5,286 bases of DNA from Devosia equisanguinis (GTDB taxonomy: Bacteria; Pseudomonadota; Alphaproteobacteria; Rhizobiales; Hyphomicrobiaceae). Location: the NCBI GenBank assembly GCA_945901835.1, contig CAMDMH010000292.1, forward strand, positions 1 to 5,286, read 5' to 3'. Position numbers and translations under genes: made by a program. Numbering within the stretch: position 1 is the stretch's first letter; every line of letters starts with the position of its first letter. A model generated the notes under the pieces. The model made no database searches, was not told the DNA's origin, and saw only the letters and a program-made list of their open reading frames with translations. Positions 1-4,033 of the stretch are shown one piece after another.

Positions 1-117
1 GGAAAATTCCGGGGAAGGATGCCTTGGGCCACTTCAAATCGACACCACGCCCAGACAGTTCACCAACCCTTATAAATCGGGCGCATCCACGCTATGCTTG
101 CCGCCGTCAACCGGACA
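1..117. mobile_element. Possible end of an insertion sequence (non-coding edge)
   Basis: No convincing gene is visible in these bases. All three minus-strand frames fail to continue the membrane protein that ends at 118. The segment ends on the plus strand in CCGGACA, so it reads TGTCCGG inward on the other strand, and it abuts CTAG at 118-121. Many insertion sequences have TG...CA termini (IS21 family, for example), and some target CTAG-like sites (IS5 type). The abrupt loss of coding sense exactly here fits an element boundary. No transposase, opposite end or target duplication can be seen, so this is inference from position and terminal bases. An ordinary intergenic region is the alternative. 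Confidence 0.22.
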
Positions 118-603
118 CTAGTGGTAGTACCCCCACTTCCACGCGAGCCCGAAGAATGCTGGCAGAAACAACCAGTCGAGGCGAGCATCCGCTCCGGCCT
201 CTTCGCGCAGCGCAACAGATGCTGCGATCATCCCTGCCAGCGAAAGGCTCAAGACGGCTGATAGCGCGGTGCTCACCGGCATCACGAGCGTCAGCGGCAA
301 GGCGAGCAGGTAGCCGGCGAGATAGGGTGTGCCGAGATTGATTTCGACGAGATCCGTCCACGCGGATGCCGACAGCAGCAGATCCCGGAGCATCACCACC
401 TGGGCGGCATGCTGGGGCAAATCGACCATCGGCAGCCGCGGCGACAGCCAGAGGAGACCGACGAATCCCATCGCCGTTGCCCAGAAGACGGCGCGATTGT
501 CAGCGATCGCGGCGAGACGATCGAGCGCGCGGTCGAGCCAACGCACCCTCACGTCGTCTCGCGACGCCCAAGCAACTCGCCCGCCGCTGGTTTCCACACT
601 CAT
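118..603 (-). CDS. N-terminal fragment of a polytopic membrane protein, possibly GT-C glycosyltransferase-like
   Basis: This reads as 161 residues from ATG at 603, with a weak GGGGA ribosome site 4 nt upstream, to a TAG at 118-120. The first 35 residues are charged and probably cytoplasmic. Four hydrophobic segments follow, at roughly 38-56, 92-109, 111-131 and 143-158. Between the first two is an extracytoplasmic loop starting with DLPQH (D61, H65). An acidic residue in the first outer loop is typical of GT-C/PMT-like glycosyltransferases, which use lipid-linked sugar donors, but that assignment is inference. Such proteins usually have eight or more helices and 400 or more residues, so ending right after WKWGYYH looks like truncation. 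It follows the Bug gene on the same strand after 178 bp and is probably transcribed separately. It may be a pseudogene broken by an insertion at CTAG, or a short membrane protein of unknown role. Confidence 0.6.
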   Translation of the reverse strand: MSVETSGGRVAWASRDDVRVRWLDRALDRLAAIADNRAVFWATAMGFVGLLWLSPRLPMVDLPQHAAQVVMLRDLLLSASAWTDLVEINLGTPYLAGYLLALPLTLVMPVSTALSAVLSLSLAGMIAASVALREEAGADARLDWLFLPAFFGLAWKWGYYH

Positions 604-707
604 CGCGTCCCCGCAACGACCCGAGGCCGGACGCGAAGCTGCGAAAGCCGCCCGCGAACCAGCCCGATCTCCATCGGAGAACGCTAGTGCGAAACACTTC
701 CTGGCGG

Positions 708-751
708 CTTAACGCGGGGAGCACCGCCGGGAGAATTCGCGCCACGTTAAG
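708..751. repeat. Inverted repeat between the Bug gene and the membrane gene
   Basis: CTTAACG at 708-714 is the perfect reverse complement of CGTTAAG at 745-751. Pairing extends inward by GG/CC (716-717 with 742-743) after one mismatch, leaving a loop of about 24 nt. It lies in the 178-bp gap (604-781) downstream of the Bug gene stop and about 105 bp upstream of the membrane gene start. With no T-run it is not a standard terminator. It could be an operator for the membrane gene or a chance repeat. A shorter TTCAT/ATGAA pair lies just beyond it (754-768). Nothing else stands out in the gap and no gene is apparent there. Confidence 0.35.
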
Positions 752-781
752 ACATTCATCACGAATGAACCTGCGCGCCGA

Positions 782-1747
782 TCACTGAGATTTGATGCCG
801 GCCTTCTCGATGATATCGGCGTGCATCTTGATCTCCGAGCGCACGAACGCGTCGAACGCGGCCATCTGCATCGGCATCGGTTCGGCGCCGAGGTTGTCGA
901 TACGCTTGATGACATCGGGGTTGGCCAGCGCCTTCAGCACGGCTGCGTGGATCTTCTCGGACACCGGCTTCGGTGTCTTCACCGGCGCGAACGCGCCAGC
1001 CCAGAAGATGTAGTCCGAACCCTTGACGCCGGCCTCCTGCAGCGTGGGCACGTTCGGGAACGCCTTGGCGCGTTTGGGCGTCGTCACGGCGAGTGCCGCC
1101 ACCTTCTTGTCGGCAACGAGTTCGACCACCGAGACCACCGGCCCCGGGAACATGTCCAGCCGGTCTGCGATGATCTCGGTCATCGCTTCGGGCGTGCCGC
1201 GAAACGGTACGTGGGTCATCTTGATGCCCGTGACGAAGCCGAACTGCTCCGCGAACAACATGCCCGAAGTGCCGATGCCGGCCGAACCGTAGTTGATCGC
1301 GCCGGGATTGGCCTTTCCGTGCGCTATGAAATCGGCGAGCGATGCGTATTTCGTCCGCGTGGTCACCACGAACGGCTGAGCTGCGAGCGCGGAAATCGCG
1401 GTGAAATCCTCAGCGACATTGTAGGACAGTTTCGGAAAGGTCGTCGCGACCACGACGTGCGACGTCGAGTTGACGAGCAGCGTGTAGCCGTCGGGCTCGG
1501 CCTTCGCCACGGCAGCCGAGCCGATCGTGGTGCCGCCGCCGCCGCGGTTCTCGACGATCACGGACTGCCCGGTGTCGCGGCCGATCTGCTCGAAGACGGC
1601 GCGGCCGACGATGTCCGTAGCACTACCCGGCGTGAACGGGACGACGACTTTGATCTGCCTGGTCGGCCAGTCCTGCGCTTGTACGACGTTACCCGCGCAC
1701 GAAACTAGCAGCGCTCCCGCTATTGCGATCGATCCGCAACGCACCAT
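782..1747 (-). CDS. Bug-family (TctC-type) tripartite tricarboxylate transporter substrate-binding protein
   Basis: This is a periplasmic solute receptor of 321 residues, the usual length for the family. Residues 1-24 form a signal peptide: MVRC, a hydrophobic stretch, then VQA before QDWP, a good signal peptidase I site. LVSC at 14-17 also fits a lipobox, so lipid anchoring is possible. The mature part shows the family pattern: PTRQIKVVVPFTPGSATD (28-45, first ligand loop), VENRGGGGTTIG (65-76), AKAEPDGYTLL (81-91), NYGSAGIGTSG (152-162, second ligand loop), HVPFRGTPEA (179-188), then a LDMFPGPV segment and a helical C terminus. Family members bind carboxylates, aromatic acids, nicotinate or similar compounds, and the ligand cannot be read here. 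No TctA or TctB membrane subunits are in the window, as is common for these amplified orphan receptors. The start at 1747 is preferred to GTG at 1774 because of a strong ribosome site. Confidence 0.93.
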   Translation of the reverse strand: MVRCGSIAIAGALLVSCAGNVVQAQDWPTRQIKVVVPFTPGSATDIVGRAVFEQIGRDTGQSVIVENRGGGGTTIGSAAVAKAEPDGYTLLVNSTSHVVVATTFPKLSYNVAEDFTAISALAAQPFVVTTRTKYASLADFIAHGKANPGAINYGSAGIGTSGMLFAEQFGFVTGIKMTHVPFRGTPEAMTEIIADRLDMFPGPVVSVVELVADKKVAALAVTTPKRAKAFPNVPTLQEAGVKGSDYIFWAGAFAPVKTPKPVSEKIHAAVLKALANPDVIKRIDNLGAEPMPMQMAAFDAFVRSEIKMHADIIEKAGIKSQ

Positions 1748-1752
1748 ACGTT

Positions 1753-1760
1753 TCTCTCCC
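1753..1760 (-). promoter_or_regulatory. Ribosome binding site deciding the Bug gene start
   Basis: On the minus strand GGGAGAGA precedes ATG at 1747, with 6 nt between the GGAGAG core and the start codon. The frame is also open upstream to ATG at 1762 and GTG at 1774, but either of those would place this motif inside the gene and add a charged stretch (TNEMGEKR) before the signal peptide. The start at 1747 is therefore favoured. Confidence 0.75.
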
Positions 1761-1824
1761 ATTTCGTTCGTCACGACCCATCAGCTATGGCCGGGGCTTC
1801 GCGGCGAGACTATGCCGATTGCAG

Positions 1825-1842
1825 CCCAAGTGTACATATGGG
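1825..1842. promoter_or_regulatory. Operator-like 18-bp dyad upstream of the Bug gene
   Basis: The sequence CCCAagTGTACAtaTGGG is symmetric at 14 of 18 positions: outer arms CCCA/TGGG and a fully palindromic TGTACA core. It lies 78-95 bp upstream of the Bug gene ATG, where a regulator would bind. The size and symmetry suit a dimeric helix-turn-helix repressor or activator. No regulator gene is in the window, and a -10/-35 pair could not be assigned with confidence, so the regulatory role is inferred. Confidence 0.4.
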
Positions 1843-1870
1843 TGGAGGCATTGAACGTAACGTGCGCGCT

Positions 1871-1884
1871 TGGCAGCGATGCCA
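1871..1884. repeat. Short hairpin TGGCA-GCGA-TGCCA
   Basis: Perfect 5-bp arms flank a four-base loop. Read as RNA from the plus strand the loop is GCGA, a GNRA tetraloop. From the minus strand, the direction of the Bug gene, it is UCGC. It sits about 125-137 bp upstream of the Bug gene and could be a second protein-binding dyad or an incidental hairpin. Confidence 0.25.
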
Positions 1885-1914
1885 CATGACGGAATCCTCC
1901 CAAACACGTTGCGT

Positions 1915-1944
1915 CCCCGGACGAACGAATAGCGAGATCCGGGG
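1915..1944. repeat. GC-rich inverted repeat CCCCGGA/TCCGGGG
   Basis: Arms at 1915-1921 and 1938-1944 are perfect 7-bp reverse complements around a 16-nt loop. This lies about 120 bp past the CAP-domain gene stop, reading leftward. It would form a stable RNA stem but has no T-run after it in either direction, so it is at best a non-canonical terminator. A protein-binding site is the alternative. Confidence 0.3.
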
Positions 1945-1972
1945 CCTTCACACCTATGAGTGCGGGGGAAGA

Positions 1973-2010
1973 TCCCGGCTCGCGGCTCGCGGCTCGCGGC
2001 TAGGCCGGGA
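1973..2010. repeat. 7-bp tandem repeat (GGCTCGC, about 3.6 copies) enclosed by a stem
   Basis: GGCTCGC occurs three times without change at 1977-1997 and is followed by a partial GGCT (1998-2001). The array is bracketed by TCCCGGC (1973-1979) and GCCGGGA (2004-2010), perfect 7-bp reverse complements, so it sits in the loop of a GC-rich stem. It lies 57-94 bp past the stop of the CAP-domain gene. A run of five T (minus strand, 2015-2019) precedes the stem in the direction of transcription rather than following it, so this is not a standard intrinsic terminator. Copy number may vary by slippage between strains. Confidence 0.6.
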
Positions 2011-2066
2011 ACGCAAAAAGGAGAGACGTGGGCACCGAGCGATTGAGATAGCACTAAACTCGCCCC

Positions 2067-2753
2067 TCACTTCCCCCCGACCTCCACTCCGATCTCGCTG
2101 CCCTTGCCAGTGAGGCGATACACCTGCCCGCCCTTGGCTTGATAGGTCGACGTCACCGCCTTCGTCAGAATTCCGCCCACCTTCACGTCGATCGCGATCT
2201 CGGCTGGCGCGCAAACCGTATGCGTCACGATCTGTCGCGGCGCGATACGCGTCGTCTCGCCCGCTAGGCGATAAACGACTTCCCGCGCGGCGGAGTTCTC
2301 GATCTGGAAACTGTACTTCAGCGCGTCAGGCCGGCCGAACAACTGTACCGCGAAGTACTTCTCCTCGCGGCGAGCCTTGACGATCGCAACGCCCGTCTCG
2401 GTCGCGTGATCCATCAGCAGGTTCTTGCGATGGCCCGGCGAATTTTTCCACCCTTCGACCGTGGCCGTCGCCAACTTCAGCGTCTCGAAGCCGCGAGGGT
2501 CGCTGTGCCAGGCCAAGTTCTCCGCAGTCGCGCAGGGCGCATAGCCGGCTGCCTTGATGCGATCGACCGGGCGGCGGCCGTCGGCCTCGTGGGAGAACAG
2601 CGTCGACGAGGACAGGAAGGCCGCGAAATCACGCGCAGCCTTGGCCAATGGCGGTACCGCGCGCACGGCCTGCAGCTTGTTGGCCGCGCGAAACGCATTC
2701 GTCTGCTCGACGATGGCGATCTCGGCCTTGGGTATGTCGGGCATGACAGGCAT
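2067..2753 (-). CDS. CAP/SCP-domain protein (YkwD-like) with an extra C-terminal domain
   Basis: This is a 228-residue protein. Residues about 10-140 match the CAP (SCP/PR-1) fold: EQTNAFRAANKL at 16-27, FSHEADGRRPVDRI at 53-66, GY at 70-71, AENLAW at 77-82, VEGWKNSPGHRKNLL at 99-113 and TETGVAIV at 118-125. H55, E78 and H108 are the expected cavity residues. Residues about 145-228 look beta-rich and are not recognised. Bacterial CAP proteins are usually exported and their biochemical role is mostly unknown. Here the N terminus (MPVMPDIPKAEIAIVEQ) shows no signal peptide or membrane segment. The frame cannot be extended, because TGA lies 15 nt upstream, so the protein seems cytoplasmic or non-classically exported. 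It starts 35 nt after the dioxygenase-family stop with its own ribosome site, suggesting one operon. The fold call is firm; the function is unknown. Confidence 0.87.
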   Translation of the reverse strand: MPVMPDIPKAEIAIVEQTNAFRAANKLQAVRAVPPLAKAARDFAAFLSSSTLFSHEADGRRPVDRIKAAGYAPCATAENLAWHSDPRGFETLKLATATVEGWKNSPGHRKNLLMDHATETGVAIVKARREEKYFAVQLFGRPDALKYSFQIENSAAREVVYRLAGETTRIAPRQIVTHTVCAPAEIAIDVKVGGILTKAVTSTYQAKGGQVYRLTGKGSEIGVEVGGK

Positions 2754-2761
2754 AAGCGGCG

Positions 2762-2767
2762 CCTCTC
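2762..2767 (-). promoter_or_regulatory. Ribosome binding site of the CAP-domain gene
   Basis: GAGAGG on the minus strand lies 8 nt before ATG at 2753 and overlaps the in-frame TGA at 2766-2768. This supports 2753 as the true start over the second ATG at 2744, and it argues against a hidden signal-peptide-bearing extension. The site lies inside the 35-nt gap after the upstream gene. Confidence 0.6.
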
Positions 2768-2788
2768 ACCCGACCAGCCGCCGCTCCC

Positions 2789-3802
2789 TCACTTCATGTC
2801 CCACCAGCAGAACCCGTTGGCAGTTCCCGTGCCGGCCATCGACCGGTAGCAGGGGACATAGTCGAACTCGTGCATCTGGGTGGCGTAGGGCTCGAGCACG
2901 CCCGCCAGCGAGATCCACGACTTCAATTCGGACGTTCCCGACTGCAGCTCGGCGAGCGGAATGGAGGTCAGGTAGTCCTTGTCCTTTTTCTTCAGTGCGG
3001 CCACGAACGTGCGATCGAAGTCCTCGTCGATCACGAAGTGGCTCATGCCGCCGGATGCGAACACCGCGACACGCTTGTCCGATGGCCAGCTCTCGATCGC
3101 TTTGCGTACGATCTCGCCGAACCGGTAGGCGCGCCGCGCGGTCGGCTGGTTGGGCGGATAGAACGTGTTCTGGTAGAGCGGCACGTTCGGCACGACCTTG
3201 TCGCGCATCACCTGACGGTAGATGTGGCCGAAGGCGTGGCTCGCGCCGTTGCGCGTCTTTTTCGGCCAGTCCTTGCACGCGGTCACGTCGAACTCGTTGT
3301 CCATCATCGTCTCGATGATGTGGAGGCCCAGCGCCGGCACGCCGTCATATTCGGTGTAGCTCGACACCGCATGGCCCATCTCTGCCTCGGCCACGCCGGG
3401 CGGCATCTTGGCGATGTCGGCTTTGTCTTGGGGATGGTGCGGAATCTTGTCGCCGTAGAACACCATGAACGCGGGATTGAGCGTATCGGTCTGGTAGATC
3501 TCGTTCTGGTCGTTGCCGAGAATGACGGCGATGTCGGGCTTCACCTCGTCCCACTTGTCCGCGAGCTTGTGCATCGCCGCATGGCAGCGGGCGTGATAGC
3601 CTTTCTGCGCCTCGAACGATGCGCGGGTCTCGAGACCTTCCTTCTTGCAGCGTAATTCCACCAGTTCGTCGAAGCTGTAGTCGCCGCCGCGAAACGGATG
3701 CCGTCGGCCCTTATCCGCGATTACCCGCAGGTGCCATTTTTCGACGTCGGTATGCAGCTGCGGGCCGTGCGTGGTGGCCATCGCCGTCACGATCTTCGCC
3801 AT
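2789..3802 (-). CDS. Class III (LigB/DODA-type) extradiol ring-cleavage dioxygenase family protein
   Basis: This 337-residue protein resembles the catalytic subunit of class III extradiol dioxygenases, Fe(II) enzymes that open catechol-type rings, such as protocatechuate 4,5-dioxygenase LigB. The N terminus MAKIVTAMATTHGPQ puts H12 at the usual first metal ligand. FASGGMSHFVIDEDFDRTF (248-266) holds H255, matching the catalytic His of the GGMSH motif. SGTSELKSW (288-296) holds E292, matching the Glu ligand. The segment that normally reads NDH is LGNDQNEIY (95-103), so Q99 stands where the second His ligand is expected. A stretch of about 40 residues (25-65) also looks inserted relative to LigB. 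It may be an active enzyme of a variant subfamily or have altered chemistry; the substrate cannot be told. No small LigA-like subunit or ring-cleavage pathway genes are nearby. It leads a likely two-gene operon with the CAP-domain gene and diverges from murA. Confidence 0.85.
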   Translation of the reverse strand: MAKIVTAMATTHGPQLHTDVEKWHLRVIADKGRRHPFRGGDYSFDELVELRCKKEGLETRASFEAQKGYHARCHAAMHKLADKWDEVKPDIAVILGNDQNEIYQTDTLNPAFMVFYGDKIPHHPQDKADIAKMPPGVAEAEMGHAVSSYTEYDGVPALGLHIIETMMDNEFDVTACKDWPKKTRNGASHAFGHIYRQVMRDKVVPNVPLYQNTFYPPNQPTARRAYRFGEIVRKAIESWPSDKRVAVFASGGMSHFVIDEDFDRTFVAALKKKDKDYLTSIPLAELQSGTSELKSWISLAGVLEPYATQMHEFDYVPCYRSMAGTGTANGFCWWDMK

Positions 3803-3810
3803 TCCGCTGG

Positions 3811-3817
3811 TCTCCTC
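3811..3817 (-). promoter_or_regulatory. Ribosome binding site deciding the dioxygenase start
   Basis: GAGGAGA on the minus strand has its AGGAG core 9 nt before ATG at 3802. The frame stays open to an ATG at 3913, which would add 37 residues with no family resemblance. The conserved MAKIVTAMATTHGP start and H12 spacing support 3802. Confidence 0.75.
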
Positions 3818-3836
3818 GGGCAGTCGACAAGTCTGG

Positions 3837-3856
3837 GGCCGGGCAGATGCCCTGCC
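3837..3856. promoter_or_regulatory. 20-bp dyad in the leader of the dioxygenase gene
   Basis: GGCcGGGCAgaTGCCCtGCC is symmetric at 16 of 20 positions (GGC, GGGCA / TGCCC, GCC). It lies 35-54 nt upstream of the dioxygenase ATG and just downstream of the candidate promoter for that gene. It could be a repressor operator or a hairpin in the mRNA leader. No regulator gene is in view. Confidence 0.38.
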
Positions 3857-3875
3857 TGAACAAGGTTTCACCGCT

Positions 3876-3904
3876 ACCACACTACCGGCACGATCGCAGG
3901 TCAA
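3876..3904 (-). promoter_or_regulatory. Candidate sigma-70 promoter for the dioxygenase/CAP operon
   Basis: On the minus strand TTGACC (3904-3899) matches the -35 consensus at 5 of 6 positions. After 17 nt comes TGTGGT (3881-3876), a poor -10 with 3 of 6 matches. Transcription would start near 3869 and give a leader of about 65 nt containing the 20-bp dyad. The weak -10 could mean dependence on an activator. Confidence 0.33.
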
Positions 3905-3921
3905 GTCTTGCACGAGTATGG

Positions 3922-3941
3922 CCGCGCGTCCCTTGGCGCGG
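3922..3941. repeat. GC-rich inverted repeat between the divergent promoters
   Basis: CCGCGC (3922-3927) pairs perfectly with GCGCGG (3936-3941) around an 8-nt loop. It lies between the candidate leftward and rightward promoters, where it could serve as a shared regulatory site. In DNA this GC-rich, short palindromes also arise by chance. Confidence 0.25.
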
Positions 3942-3969
3942 TTGCGGAGCCGTGCCGCCGGGCTTAAAT
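3942..3969 (+). promoter_or_regulatory. Candidate promoter for murA
   Basis: TTGCGG (3942-3947; 3 of 6 with the -35 consensus) and TTAAAT (3964-3969; 4 of 6 with -10) are 16 nt apart. The -10 lies in the only AT-rich patch of this GC-rich spacer, which also contains a second TAAAT (3975-3979) exactly 10 bp after the first. The transcript would have a leader of roughly 55-60 nt before the murA ATG. Confidence 0.33.
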
Positions 3970-4033
3970 GGGTCTAAATTACCGCGAATCAGGTCATCCG
4001 ATCTTGAGCGCATCGTGCTGCACGGGGGCCACA

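Noticed and set aside
821..1708. 295-codon plus-strand open frame opposite the Bug gene
   Set aside because: The composition is low in hydrophobic order and rich in Arg and His, with no motifs. The opposite strand encodes a full-length family protein with a signal peptide and ribosome site.
1748..1774. Longer Bug protein starting at GTG 1774 or ATG 1762
   Set aside because: It would place charged residues before the signal peptide and swallow the strong GGGAGAGA ribosome site.
2015..2019. Run of five T on the minus strand as an intrinsic terminator for the CAP gene
   Set aside because: No stable stem directly precedes it in the direction of transcription; the GC-rich stem comes after it.
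1785..2054. Small 89-codon minus-strand frame in the CAP-Bug spacer
   Set aside because: There is no family resemblance, and it runs through the tandem repeat and inverted repeats.
2870..3655. 261-codon plus-strand open frame opposite the dioxygenase gene
   Set aside because: It is an antisense shadow of a conserved coding region and shows no ribosome site or domain.
3803..3913. N-terminal extension of the dioxygenase to ATG at 3913
   Set aside because: The extra 37 residues do not look like the family, and a good ribosome site precedes ATG at 3802. The extension would also cover the promoter-like region and the dyad.
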